DNA of 64,000 nt from Voacanga thouarsii (lineage: Eukaryota; Streptophyta; Magnoliopsida; Gentianales; Apocynaceae), in contig JANUWF010001491.1 in NCBI GenBank assembly GCA_026120185.1, positions 3,968,001-4,032,000 of the forward strand, written 5' to 3'. A program made the translations under genes and the position numbers. Position 1 is the stretch's first letter. Each line of letters begins with the position of its first letter. Positions 1 through 11,676 of the stretch are shown here, in pieces. Under the pieces are notes generated by a model. That model searched no databases and was not told where the DNA came from. It saw nothing but the letters and a program-made list of their open reading frames with translations.

Positions 1-1054
1 GTTTGTTGAACAAAAGCACTTCTACAAGTCAAATGCACAGATTACCGTGGAAGATGTACCTTGGGATGCAATTATGGACAAATTATTCTTTTTGCTAAAA
101 TAAAATAATTTTTAGTCAAGCAAACCATTTTCCAAACAAAACATTAAATTTTTCTTAAACCAATTTTTATCAAAGATTGTTTGAAAACCATAATTACTAC
201 TTCAAAAAAACACTTTGTTGATTTTACATTTTCCAAGTGGGTAAACATAACGTTGAGTACTCAATAATGATAGGCTACTAGGACTTGTTTTTGAAGGGTT
301 GGGACAAGTCTCTAAGTAGGTGGCCACCTATGAGGAGTGAACTTTGCCTAGACAAGATGACAATTCTAGTTGGTCAGGCCGGTCTAAGCTAGTAGTACAG
401 TTTAGGTAGACTGTTTATTTTTGGAGTGGGCAACTAGTAAGTTTGGGTGTAGAGATGGAGGAGTATCTCACCCAATAGGCCGATCACCCACTTATATTGT
501 GATGCAAGGTTTCACAGTTCGCGGTCATGATGTATGGTTTCATGGCTATGATATGATGCAGAGTTTCATAATCAATTTTATTTGAGTGGTTTATTTCTTT
601 ACAAGTTGAGCACTTTTATTTACAAATCTTGATAAAACACCACTCAATGTTCAAAGATAAATTTCTGGACTTGCAAACTTTTTGTTGTCACTTATTCAAA
701 ATTTACATACATGAAATATATTCTTAAACTGTCATGAGCACACATGGGACTTACTGAGAAATGTTTCTCACAACCTTTTTATAGCATGTCTTCAGGTCGA
801 TCCTGCTTCGAAGGTTGATTTACTTATGTTGCCATGAGTTTGGAAGATTTATTTTGATGTATTTATTTGTCGGAGATATTAGTTACCTTCTTTTTATTTT
901 GAGACTTGTATTATTATTGTTTTGGGATTGTAATAAGTTTATTATTAAGTTATTTTCTTCTATATTTTCTACTACCTAGTTATAAAGACCCGTTGTCTTA
1001 AGGATGGGGCGACTTCCCTGTCCTTTTTGGGGTACTAGGTAGTAGGATGTTATA
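1..1054 (+). mobile_element. 3' portion of a Tekay family-2 LTR
   Basis: This stretch matches, by eye, the last kilobase of the solo LTR that ends at 19451: the GTTGAGTACTCAATAA block near 251, the GTAGAGATGGAGGAGTATCT block near 451, and the terminal block with the AAAGACCC and GGGGCGAC motifs near 984-1015. It ends in GATGTTATA at 1054 where the relative ends GGTGTTACA, so the terminal CA is mutated. The 5' part of the LTR lies left of the window, and I cannot tell a solo LTR from the end of a full element. It adjoins, and probably interrupts, the minus-strand protease remnant that follows. Confidence 0.8.
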
Positions 1055-1282
1055 GGTAAAACTATGAGGTTTGCTTTAAGAATTTCCTTTTCTACCTTAA
1101 TTTCACATTCTGGCATTAGTCTCCCGGCTTCTACCATTCTTCCTAAAAGGGTACTTACAGTAGGGTATAGGGTAATTCATCCACATCCCAACCCAAATGA
1201 CGTGCACAACTTTCATTTAATAGGAATGAGTGGATCTTGGGTCTATAACTACATTAATAGCATAGTCTTGAAATAGAGAGCT
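1055..1282 (-). pseudogene. Ty3/gypsy aspartic protease remnant (old Tekay-like element)
   Basis: Read on the minus strand, this encodes a decayed retropepsin. The catalytic Asp codon is at 1243-1241 in a VIDPRSTHSF context, where the family has D-S/P-G-A; the Gly of the triad is Arg. After this the reading shifts frame and continues with HLGWDVDELPYTLL, typical of the chromovirus protease just past the active site. Several stops and frameshifts make it non-functional. It is the continuation of the gag knuckle remnant at 3014-3245, separated only by a solo LTR with a perfect target duplication, and belongs to the same old minus-strand element as the gag at 25105-26051. Confidence 0.75.
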
Positions 1283-3013
1283 TGTTAGTGTTGTGCCCTA
1301 GAGGCAATCACTTGTACATTGTATATGACACATTTTATTTTAATAAAAGGCATTATTTATCTTACAGTTTCTTTTTGTTTACTTTAAGTAATATAACTAT
1401 TCGATAAAGTACCTAGTACAACACTGTGTTAAGGAAATCATGATAGAGATCATGATATGAGATTCCTACTATACTGAATGGTGTTAGTACTTAAATAGTC
1501 CTTAGTCATAGTATTAATGAGACAGGACATCATTAATGCGTTAAGACTAGCATGTGTTAGACTTCCTAATTTGATCAGGCGGTGGTTCTTATAACCGTGA
1601 GTATTGAGATACTCAAAGTTAACACATGGATAGTTGTTAATGGAATAAGTTCATTGGATGACCTAGCTTTGAAATAATCATATGGATAATTATTTAGTGT
1701 CAGTGATATAATCTCGAATATAGCAAACGTGCAAGTATCCTTAGACTTGAGATCTCCAAGGTACTTTGTTTGCTGAGCTTTGTACTTTGATTCCAATATC
1801 TGGAGCTCGATCGAGGCCTGCCTATGAGATGGATATTGGATACATTGTGAGGTAAACGAAAGTAGTTGAGAAGGTCAATAAAGGATTTACTACTCCTAAT
1901 AGTAAGGGTGAATATCTCATGGCCACTTGTAGAAATTACTACTCGAGAAGTCTTTGGCCAAGGTGTATGTGTATTGGAAACAGCTTCAATTGATACATAT
2001 CTAGAGTAGTCGATTCCTGGTACAAGTACTATTGTATTCGGGCCAAAATTAATACATATTCTGAAGGGAGTGGGCACTAATTCCGTACTCCAAACTAAAT
2101 GAGATATTATATGGTGAAATGAGTTAATTGCACTAAAGTTTGTTATTGAAGGGTTCATGTCAAGCTACTTGACTTCCTGGACTATTGGGTGGTCATGATG
2201 TGTTGCTAGATACCACTCATGATCTGGGAATATGAGTTTATTAATTGATGAATTAATAAACCAATCCTGTTTAGAATTAATAGTATTAATTCTAATTAAT
2301 TATGAATTATTAATCTTAAAGACATTTGGATTAATTCATATTCTCTACCAATTGACTGAGAAACCTAATAGGTTACATACAATAGAGGATTATATACTCA
2401 AGATGTTATTTGATAATATTGTGAGGTTAATTGAGAGAAAGAGTTGTTGTGGACAAATTATAATTAGTTATAATTTGTGGTACAAGTTGTAATTGTGAGA
2501 ATTTGATGTTTCCAATTACAATTAGGGAACTCTAATTGTTTTAGAATTCCATATTTTTCAGTGATTTTTTTCGATTTTATGATGATATAATCGAAAAACC
2601 CTAAAGGTGATTCACGTGAGAAAAACAGCAGCCACCTAAACCTTCTCTTCTTCTTCTTCTTCTTTTCTCTCGATTTGATCTTGAGGAGGAACCCTAGCCA
2701 CCACTCAGAATTTCTACTAGCACATAATGCTACGTGCTTGAGTATTCCTCTGTGTGGATTACTATTAGAGATACTCACACATTGTGATTATAGTGGGTAG
2801 ACATTCAACTCACGTGGAGGTTGATCACGAGGATTGCTGAATCACGCCTTAACTTGAAGAAGAAAATTTTGTACTTCACACGATCACCCAAAAGTAAAAG
2901 TTGTTGCCTTTATTGTCGTTGTATATAGTTTTCCACACATAGAAGAGTCCTGAGAGGGTATCTCGATTTATTTTCTGTTGCGTCGTATGGGTACGAGCTC
3001 GAGATACCCAGCA
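1283..3013 (+). mobile_element. Solo LTR, Ty1/copia-type family A
   Basis: A 1731 bp sequence starting TGTTAGTGTTGTGCCCTAGA and ending GAGATACCCAGCA, flanked by a perfect 5 bp target duplication GAGCT (1278-1282 and 3014-3018). There is no primer site, coding region or second LTR, so it is a solo LTR left by recombination. Three other copies of the family (3580, 14585, 26936) have the same orientation. The TGTT start and the GCCCTAGAGGCAA block are usual for plant Ty1/copia LTRs, but no coding part of this family is in the window, so the superfamily is inferred. Confidence 0.9.
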
Positions 3014-3245
3014 GAGCTTACCTTCCACTATTGCTACATCGGCTCCAACTTCTTCTCAGTTTAAAGCAAACACCTTAGCCTTCACTTAAGGCTTTTATCC
3101 TCCGCTTCCAACAACTCCAGTGATTGTTCCTCTATTAGTGTTGGGGCTCCTTGTCCAATCCTCAATGACTTAGGACAATTATTCCGAAGATGATTTGGGT
3201 CTCCACAATTGTAGCACTTCTTGGTTGAAGGTTAGGTGGATTTTT
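3014..3245 (-). pseudogene. Ty3/gypsy gag zinc-knuckle remnant
   Basis: The minus strand encodes a clear CX2CX4HX4C knuckle, C-Y-N-C-G-D-P-N-H-L-R-N-N-C, at 3216-3175. It is preceded by a Lys/Ser/Thr-rich stretch with one stop and followed by an acidic, leucine-rich tail. Such knuckles bind nucleic acid in gag. It appears to be the second knuckle of the degenerate gag whose main part is at 25105-26051; the two are separated by a copia LTR and everything nested in it. It runs on into the protease at 1055-1282. Stops show that it is dead. Confidence 0.75.
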
Positions 3246-3579
3246 GCACAGAGAATTTAAAATAGAATCACAAAAAACTAATGCACAGTGGAAGAATATT
3301 TTATACCTCTGTATTATATGATTTGCTTAGGCTATGAGATCAGTATTGATGGAACCATCACTGGCTCACTTCTTGAAGCCTTTGGTTCTCCTCATTGCCT
3401 CTCAGGTTGTAGTCCAACAAGCCTTTGATTTCTCCTTAGCATGTATGCAAAGCTCTTGGGATTTCGGAATATGAACGATGCTTGGTTACCTGGTGAAAGC
3501 CAAAGTGAAGAGGGACTGGACTCTGCCCTTTCGTAGCTATCTGCTACACAAGCAGTAATCACAAGGTTGTTGTCTCCTG
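3246..3579 (-). mobile_element. 3' end of a minus-strand copia LTR (piece 1)
   Basis: Continues a copia LTR whose other pieces are at 5316-5985, 7157-7233 and 24306-25104. Together they form about 1.9 kb, close to the related LTR at about 59646-61407. This piece corresponds to the LTR end on the minus strand. Its left boundary near 3246 is approximate: I could not find a match there to the CTGGC candidate duplication at 25105-25109. A family A solo LTR cuts it at 3580. Confidence 0.55.
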
Positions 3580-5315
3580 TGTTAGTGTTATGCCCTAGAG
3601 ACAATCACTTGTACATTGTATATGACATATTTTATTTTAATAAAATGACATTATTTATCTTACAGTTTCTTTTGTTTACTTTTGTGTAAAATAACTGTTA
3701 GATAAAGTCCCTATTACAACAATGTGTTAAGGAAATTATGGTATGAGATTCCTACTACACTGTATAGTGTTAGTACTTAAATAGTCCCTAGATGTAGTAT
3801 TAATGAGATAGGACATCATTAAAGCGTTAAAACTAGCATATATTAGACTTCCTGATTTAATTAGGCGGTAGTTCTCATATCCGTAAGTATTGAGATACTT
3901 AAAGTTAACACATGAATGCTTGTTAACGGAACAAGTACATTGGATGACCTAACTATGAGATAATCACATGGATAACTATTTAGTGCCAGTTATATAATCT
4001 CAATATAGTAAACGTACAAGAACCCTTAGACTTGAGATCTCCAAGGTACTTTATTTGCTGAGCATTGTACTTTGATTCCAATATCTGGAGCTCGATCGAG
4101 GGCCACCTATGAGATGGATATTGGATATATTGTGAGGTAAACAAAAGTAGTTGAGAAGGTCAATAAAGGATTTACCACTCCTAATAGTAAGGGTGAATAT
4201 CTTATGGCCACTTGTAGGAATTACTACTCGAGAAGTCCTTGGCCAAGGCGTATGTGTATTGGAAACAGCTCCAATTGATACATATCTAGAGTAGTCGATT
4301 CCTGGTACAAGTACTATTGTATTCGGGCCAGAATTAATATATATTCTGAATGGAGTGGACACTAATCCCGTACTTCAAACTAAATGAGATATTGTATGGT
4401 GAAATGAGTTAATTGTACTGTAGTTTGTTATTGAAGGGTTCATGTCAAGCTACTTGACTTCCTGGACACTTGGTGGTCATGATGTGTTACTAGATACCGC
4501 TGATGATCTGAGAATATGGGTTTATTAACTGATGAATTAATAAACTAATCCTGATTAGAATTAATAGAATTAATTCTAATTAATTATGAATTATTAATCC
4601 CAAAGACGTTTGGATTAATTCATGTTCACTACCAATTGACTGGAAAACCTAATATGTCACACATAATAGAGGATTATATACTCAAGATGTTATTTGATAA
4701 CATAGTGAGGTTATTTGTGAGAAAGAGAAGTTGTTGTGGATAAATTATAATTAGTTATAATTTATGATCCAAATTGTAATTATGAGAACTTGATGTTTCC
4801 AATTACAATTAGGGAATTCTAATTATTTTAGAATTCTCAAATTTTCAGTGATTTTTCATGTGATATATTAGATACACACGAAACCCAAGCTGTGAGGATT
4901 CACGAAATACAACTCTCCAAAAACCAACTTCATCATTTTCTCTCTCTTTCTCTCTCTCTCGCTCTCTCATTTTTCCTAAAACAAAAAGAACCCTAGCCGC
5001 CATCTTGTTTCTGCTAGCACCGAAAATCTTGGTGCTTGAGTGTATCCTTCGTGTGGATTTCTGTTAGAGATAATCACACACTGTGATTATAGTGGTTGGA
5101 TTTTCAACTCTCGTGGTGTTTGATCAAGAGGATTGCTGGATCACGCCTCGACTTGAAGAAGGAAAATTTTGTTTTCCACATGATCAAAGAAAGGTAAAAA
5201 GCTGTTACATTTGTTCTCTTTATGTCTTGTTTTCCACACATATACGGATCTTGGGGTGGTATCTCGTTCTTATTTTTCCGTTACGCCATATATGATATGT
5301 GTGAGATACCCAACA
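3580..5315 (+). mobile_element. Solo LTR, copia-type family A
   Basis: 1736 bp, starting TGTTAGTGTTATGCCCTAGA and ending GAGATACCCAACA. The flanks are TCCTG (3575-3579) and TCCCG (5316-5320), a target duplication with one mismatch. There is no internal region. It is inserted in a minus-strand copia LTR, so it is younger than that LTR. Confidence 0.88.
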
Positions 5316-5985
5316 TCCCGTTCTATCATTTTCCCTTGGAAGAGAGAAATGAACAGAGAATAACGTGAAAGAGAGATATCGACTATAGAGTGCTTTGTAT
5401 TTTCGTGACTACTATGAATCGTGAATAATCTATACGTGTTTTTCAAATCCCCTTATTCACGGTCCATTGTCTTCTCATGATTTTGAACTAAGCTAGGACT
5501 CTCAAAAAACCTAGCTACAAAAACACGGTTCCACAAACAAGTTAGCCCATCACCCTACACAGGCTTAGGCTAGACCCATTGGACCTTGGTCTAGACTATT
5601 AGGCTAAAATAATTATTTAAACTAGGACGAATTACAAACCCAATAAATAATTAATTATACGACTCAAATAAACCAGTCCAATTCTGTAGTATATTATAGT
5701 TTAGGCCCGAGTTAATTCTAATTGTTCAATCTGGGCTTAAGCCTTGAACAATTAATTAACTCACTAAACTAATTAATTACTTCTCTCTTTGGACCTTTTA
5801 TTTTATTCTAGCCTAATAAATAAACAAGGCAAATTTTGAATAAAATAAAATCTATTACAAATAAGACCAATTCCTCACCCCAAAACCATCAGGACTTATG
5901 GGCTATTAAAATGACCAAAATACCCCTATTATATAATAGCTGTATTTTACATTTTAAATATTTTTTAATATCACCATAAGAAAAT
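5316..5985 (-). mobile_element. Minus-strand copia LTR (piece 2)
   Basis: Matches about 59940-60540 of the other minus-strand copia LTR. Shared blocks include CTTTTATTTTATTCTAG, AAATGACCAAAATACCCC and the run before AAGAAAAT. It is bounded on the left by the family A solo LTR and on the right by the insertion starting near 5986. Confidence 0.75.
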
Positions 5986-7156
5986 TGATAACTAATTCGG
6001 AGCATTAGCAAGTGTACTAGATCTCGTTTATAGTAACAAGGTCGTCCTACAGAGATTAGAATTAAAACTCCTTCCAATGAAATTAATCCTAACTTGAATT
6101 AAAAGAAAACAAAGATTTCAATGATTGTGGTTTTGAGAATTAAATTTAAATAACTAAACTTGCACTTCTTCCGAGATAAAGATTGTAATGAGATGATCTA
6201 AGGCACATGATTTCACTATACTAACTCTTATATTACCAACGTGATCCATTATTCTAGAGTGTACCTTATTAGTTAATCAATGTCCAGAATTAACTAATAT
6301 AATATTTTAAGGTATATTAATTCTATTCCTCCAAATAACCCAACTATATTTCTATGTTGAATTCAATTCAAAGAAATACATTCAAGAATAGAACATTATA
6401 ATGATCACATAAACCATGCAAATATATTTCTATTTCACATGTAATTTGTGGTCTGATTTCCTGTCCTAATTAACTAAGTCATCTTTCGAATTTTCCTAAT
6501 TAATGATAAATCAATCTGAATGGTGATCAGGCATTCAATTGCTTTGAGTACAATAATCAGGCAAAGACTTAATAACACCCTTCAAATAACGGAATCACAA
6601 GATAATATAGTAATCAATACTAGCTACATCATGGCCTTAGAATAAGAACTTAATACATAATTGAAGAGAAATTCAAGAACAAATTAAAAGAGAAGGTATG
6701 AGAAAATATCAGAGTATACTAATACAATCTCCAAGTTCGTCCAAGAGTAGCCTCCAATATTTGTCCAACAATGGAAAACCCTCTCAAAATTACAACAAAA
6801 AAAACCCTAGGAAGATAATACCTAAAGCTAATGTCAAAAGAAACTGAATGAAATTCATCCCTAATGGCCTCTTCCTCCAAAATTGGTGCTTTTTGGCTTT
6901 TATCTTCATAGTAGCCCATTAGAGAGTTCAATCCGGCCCCTAATTGATGAATCCAGTGCCGGATTTAACTCTCCTCAGGAGGTCTTTCAAAAATTTCTTC
7001 TTTAACCCGCAACTTGTATGTTTTTTCATTCAAGTCCCTAGAAAAATCAAATAACCACAAAAGAGAGTAAATTGTCCAAATAAACCTCATATTGCATTAA
7101 ATTAAAACATGATCTATCCAAAAGTCACCCAAAATATTCAGTGCAATATCGCTACA
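5986..7156. mobile_element. 1.2 kb insertion in the copia LTR, class uncertain
   Basis: Comparison with the uninterrupted relative near 60530-60560 shows extra sequence here. It begins TGATAACTAATTCGGAGCAT and ends near GCTACA at 7156. The flanks share an A-rich motif ending AAAAT (5981-5985 and about 7160-7164). The opening, with GCAAGTGTAC and CTACAGAGATTAG, resembles the start of many plant non-autonomous LTR elements, so a solo LTR or small non-autonomous element is the likeliest class. No coding capacity is convincing and the end points are approximate. Confidence 0.5.
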
Positions 7157-7233
7157 TAAAAAATATTGACTCTAAGGAAAATACTGCATTAGCAAAGTCT
7201 CTGATCTACAGGTGTAATGACTAAAATATCCCT
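7157..7233 (-). mobile_element. Minus-strand copia LTR (piece 3)
   Basis: A 77 bp piece matching about 60540-60615 of the related LTR (TTAGCAAAGTCT and TGACTAAAATA-like blocks). It ends at the Tekay insertion; the TCCCT at 7229-7233 is one copy of that target duplication and the LTR resumes at 24306. Confidence 0.8.
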
Positions 7234-10200
7234 TGTAATACCCTGCCCAAAACTACCTTTGACTATGGGGAAAAGTCATGCATTGCATAGTATTTTGCAT
7301 TTTATGTGGTAGCTTAGAATTATGTTATTTGCATGGATGCGTGTGAATTTTTCCATTGCTCTTGCATTTGGATTAATGGAGGTGAAATAGTGTGTTGTTA
7401 AAGATTTGGTTAAGGGAGGTTTGGTCAAAGATTTGGAAGCATGAGTATTGGGGCGGTAAGAACTTCTTGTAGGAAGAATCAGTATTGGAATTGATTTGGA
7501 ATAGCGGGGAGGATGGTGATTTTTCCGTGGTGGCCCGAGTTCGAATCCTATCTCTTGTGAATCCTAGTTTCTCTTCTTGAAGATTCTTTTCCTTAGAGTT
7601 TCCATGTCTTGGCCGAAAACGATATAGCAAACCTAGAGAAATTTTAGTACCAATATTCCAAGGAAATAAGTCTCTATATTTATTCCCTAAATTCAAGGAC
7701 TTTGATGTGAATAAACTTCACTCTTAATTTTCAGCTTTTATTCCTTAGGATTTTCGAAAAAAAAAACCCTAGCTAATAAGTAAAATTTTAGCTTGATTTT
7801 AGCTTAATAGATGTTGCCATGGATAGTGGGAATTAAAGAGTCATTCTTCTAGTAGGAAACCTTGTTGGTTTTAAACCTAGAACTTTAGCTAAAAACCTGG
7901 AAAATTTTTCCAGCTAGTGCTGCCACTTCTCGAAGGAATTTTAGCTCAACCCAAACTCTTCCAAAGCTAGGAAATCTTATCCTAAATCCTTTAGCAAATC
8001 AAATTTTATTTCAATCCTAATTTAACTAGGTTTTGCTACCTTTTTCTAGCTGAAATTCGGCAGCATTGTGCAAGCACAAGCTGTTCGAAAACTCCAGCAC
8101 TCCTAGGTGCAATACAACACTCCAAACCCTAGTTCAAAACATCTAGAACACTCCTCATAAATTCAGATTATCCTAGCTGCACAAAACCAGATTTTTATCT
8201 CCAAAATAAAAAAAACTACAGATTTCGGCCAGCCTTGTACAGGAATTTCGGCTAGCCTTGTACAGGAATTTCGGCCAGCTTGCACTCCTACACAAACCAA
8301 AATTATGCACACCAAAACACACCAGAATCCTCAGTTGATCAAGCCAATTTTATGTGCCTAAAACCCTCATAATTTCTCTGAAAATTGCAGTAGAACCACA
8401 GCTACAACATACCAGAATTTCTCCTCTTATTGTTCAGCAATTTCGTACAGCAAAACCACTGCACGCGCACAAAAATTTCAGCTCTTCAAACCTTCTCAAA
8501 CTCTTCTTTGTTCGGCCCAAAATTCTGAACACATTCAGCCCTTCCCTTCAGCAATATTTCGGCCAGTATAAAGAAGCAAATTACAGAATATTTTCTCCCT
8601 TAAACCCTCCCAAAGTTGGCAGCAATAAGGCGTACTAATAAGTTGCAAATTTTTCCTTGCTGTCCAAGAAACCTAAAGCCATTAGGAGTCTTCCTAAACA
8701 CCACCATCTAACCCTAAACCAATCTTCTCTAACCCTAAGGCATAGTAGCCGATTACCCTCTCTATTCTACACGAAAAATTCCAGCAAGAACTCCACAGCA
8801 ATTTTCGAAAATCTTAAGAGCAATACCTAGCAAAAATCGAACACACCTTAAGGTAAGCAAAATTCCTCTCAACCTCTTGATGCCGTTTTCTCTAATGATT
8901 CTTTTCTCCTTCTTCTTCCCTTAAATCATGCCACATAGAGGCTGATTTCATCTTCTTCTTTAATTTTTGGTCAAGAGGAGCAAAGGATGTAGCTTTTCTT
9001 TTCTTTTCAAGCGAACTTGGGACGATCACCATAGGAGCATCGAGACGTCATTACCTGGTTGTTGCAAGGTAAGGGAATACCCACCCTTGATGCCGAAAGT
9101 AAGGTTTAATGATGTCTATTAGGTGGATGAGCATATGGTCGTGGTATATGATCTTTGGGGATTGGATAGTTTACTTGGATTTAAATAGGGGATTGCGAGT
9201 TGTTGTGAAAATAAATGAGATTAGAGCATGTTTGAATTAATTGAAACCCTGATCATGATATTATATGGTGTAGATTAGGAGGATAAATGAGGAAAGCAAG
9301 CTGTGAATTTATCTCATTTATCTGAGGCATATCAAGTAAGTCCTTGCATAAACTCTTTTGTTAAATGTTGTGATGGTAAGTCTTTGTATGAACTCTTTGG
9401 TTAAATGTTGTGATGGCAAGTCTATGTTGTGAAGTTTTGTGAAGCTATTGTTGAACTATGATTATTTGGATTGTAAACGTGGAAGATTATTCTTTAAACG
9501 ATTTTGTCAAACTAATGATTTTATCAAGAAAACTATTCTTCCTAAATTTTTAGAAAACTTTTTTAGAGAAAAACCACGTTGTACAAAGCCAAGGTGTGGA
9601 GATATTTTGAATCAGGAATTGGCGGATATGTTCGTTGAGTACTCAATAAGGGTAGGCTAACAATACTAGTCTTGGAGGGCTAGCGTAATTCTTTTGGTAG
9701 GAGGCCACCTCCAGAATATGAACTCTGCTTGGAAAGGCGACAGTGTTGGTTGGTCAGGCCAGTCTAAGCTAGCACTTGTATCTGGTATGGTATTATTTAT
9801 ATTCCCGGCATGGACACCCGGATGGTTTTGTTGGGTGTAGAGATGGAGGAGTATCTCACCCGGTGAGCTGTACACTCACCTTGATCAGAATGCCCAATGT
9901 GTGGTAATCTGGTCCGGACAAGGTGCATAAAGTGTGGTGCCTTGGCCATTTTGTTCTCATGGAGCCCAACGTGTGGTGATATGACTGTTTGTTCGAGTGG
10001 AGGATTTATTTTGTACAAAGTGTGACAATGAGAAAAACCCACTCCTTGCGAAAAGAGATTGTTTATGACTTGCCATTTTATTTCTACAAATGTTTTGCAC
10101 TTTGCATACACGTACTATTCAAAACACCATATGCACACACAGGACTTACTGAGATTTATTCTCACACGGTTTTACATCATGTTTTCAGGAGATAGATTGT

Positions 10201-10472
10201 GCTGAGTCAGCGGGGCTTTGCCAGTAGAGGCTTTTGCTATTTTTCCTATGCTGTTCTAGGAGACTTTTGTCGTTTATGCTTCTAAACAATATTTCTTTTA
10301 TTTTGTATTGCTCCAATTTGAGCCTGATGTAATAAGAGTATTTTTTCATTTATCAAAGTTGATTCTTTTGGAGATTACCTTTATATTTTATACCTCATTT
10401 TAAAGACTCCTTGTCCTACGGGATGGGGCGATATCCCTGCCCTTTTAGGGTACGTAGTCGTGAGGTGTTACA
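7234..10472 (+). repeat. 5' LTR of the Tekay-type element
   Basis: Starts TGTAATACCCTGCCCAAAAC and ends GAGGTGTTACA. It holds a B-box-like GAGTTCGAATCC at about 7538, two copies of a short repeat with ATTTCGG and CCTTGTACAGGA near 8222-8275 (one in the 3' LTR), and two 40 bp units ending GTTGTGATGG near 9335-9417. The promoter and terminator should lie in it, but I cannot assign a TATA box or poly(A) site with confidence. ORFs inside it look accidental. Confidence 0.95.
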
Positions 10473-10474
10473 AG

Positions 10475-10486
10475 TGGTATCAGAGA
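10475..10486 (+). promoter_or_regulatory. Primer-binding site, initiator tRNA-Met
   Basis: TGGTATCAGAGA starts two bases inside the 5' LTR end. It matches the complement of the plant initiator tRNA-Met 3' end (TGGTATCAGAGC) except for the last base, and marks the minus-strand DNA start for reverse transcription. Confidence 0.9.
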
Positions 10487-10572
10487 CAAGGTTTAGGCAA
10501 TTACTTAACTTATTGGGTTTTATCTTCTTAAGTATTTTGATATGGTACTAATTCTTGTCTTTTGTTTATAGG

Positions 10573-11361
10573 ATGGTCAAAAGGGTTGTATCGGCTGTCA
10601 GAGACTAGCCCGCTGGCTGCGGGAATCCACTTGCCCTACTACCCGTAGCTGATCCACCTGCGTTTGATTCAGAGAGGGAGCGTGAGCTGTTGGTGCTAGA
10701 TGACCCAGTGGTTGAGGCGGAGATAGAGGCCGGGGAGAGCTTAGGAGAGTACGAGGGGGATAAGGTGATGGCAGAGTTGAGTGAGGAAGAGGTAGATGAG
10801 CTCGGGAACAATGGGGACGATGAGGACGAGGGAGAGATGGCTGGGGTAGAAGAGGAGGATGAGGAAGGAATGGAGGTTCCCCAGACCCCGCAGATAGGAT
10901 AGGTTGATAGGACCCTTACTTGCTACGACCCTAAGGAGTCCGGTGGTAAGGAAGGTAGGTCAAGGGATGGAGTTGCCTCGGGAAAGAGGGAACTTGGGCC
11001 ATCAGTTCTAGGAGGGGTAGATAAGGGAAAGAGGAAGCTAGAAGAGAGTCCTAAGGGATGTGGACTCCGATATGGACTGGGTATAGATGCCATGCTTAGG
11101 AGAAAGGGGTTGGTTGATCCATCTGACTTGGGGAGTGAGAGGCCTGCGCCTAAGGGTGCGATTAGATTAGCACTGGATGAGCTCTATGAGACGGCCATGA
11201 GAGCCAAGAGAGGCCGAGAGGGTGAGTCAGGGCAGCCGAGTGAGAGTGTTGGATTTGCGAGGAACTACATAAGGAGACCTGATAGCTTCGTGGGGTGGCT
11301 TGTGGAACCAGCCTCTGACATCTCCGATGCTTTAGTTGAAACTAGAGAGAGTCGAGTCTAG
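10573..11361 (+). pseudogene. Acidic leader ORF between primer site and gag
   Basis: One reading frame runs from an ATG at 10573 to the TAG at 11359 (262 codons) with only two internal stops, TAG at 10606 and TAG at 10900. The product has no family I recognise. Its middle (about residues 40-108) is very acidic, with runs such as EEEVDELGNNGDDEDEGE. The last third is mixed-charge, with Lys/Arg-rich KGKRKLEE and AMRAKRGREGE segments and a C-terminus containing RRPDSFVGWLVEPASD. It lies ahead of gag, where Tekay-type elements usually have an untranslated leader. The older minus-strand element also has an acidic ORF ahead of gag (26499-26853), though the two do not clearly align. It could be an accessory protein, an acquired host fragment, or chance; persistence of the frame argues mildly against chance. 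Confidence 0.5.
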
Positions 11362-11676
11362 AAGACCAGCAGCTTTTACTTTTCTTTCTTTGGGATTTGC
11401 ATACCTTTGGTTGTTTATTTCTTTTAAAGGAGCATGTTGCTCATAGGACTTATTTATTATCTTATTAAATAAAAAGGGTGTCATATGAGATAACCCCTTC
11501 TTTTCTGCAAAGAATGGTTTATATGAAAAGCATGAGTTTCGTTTATTACTTGATTTACCCTTGCACGATATCATCACATTCTCATGTAGATAAGTATATT
11601 GCTATCAACTGATTATGCATCTAAGCATATTCTTTTCCCCTTGGTAACTAACTGACCCGGAGTGAATGTGATTAAG

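Noticed and set aside
1700..4362. Similar minus-strand ORFs of 152 and 103 codons (1700-2158 and 4051-4362)
   Set aside because: They lie in homologous positions of two copies of one solo LTR, differ in extent, and match no known protein. Likely LTR accidents.
9439..9660. 73-codon ORF shared by both Tekay LTRs (also 23273-23494)
   Set aside because: LTRs are copies of one another, so conservation between them is expected. In the third LTR (about 54430-54620) the frame is disrupted.
10605..10811. Serine-rich minus-strand ORF
   Set aside because: Antisense of the acidic GAG/GAT-rich leader ORF; serine richness follows from that composition.
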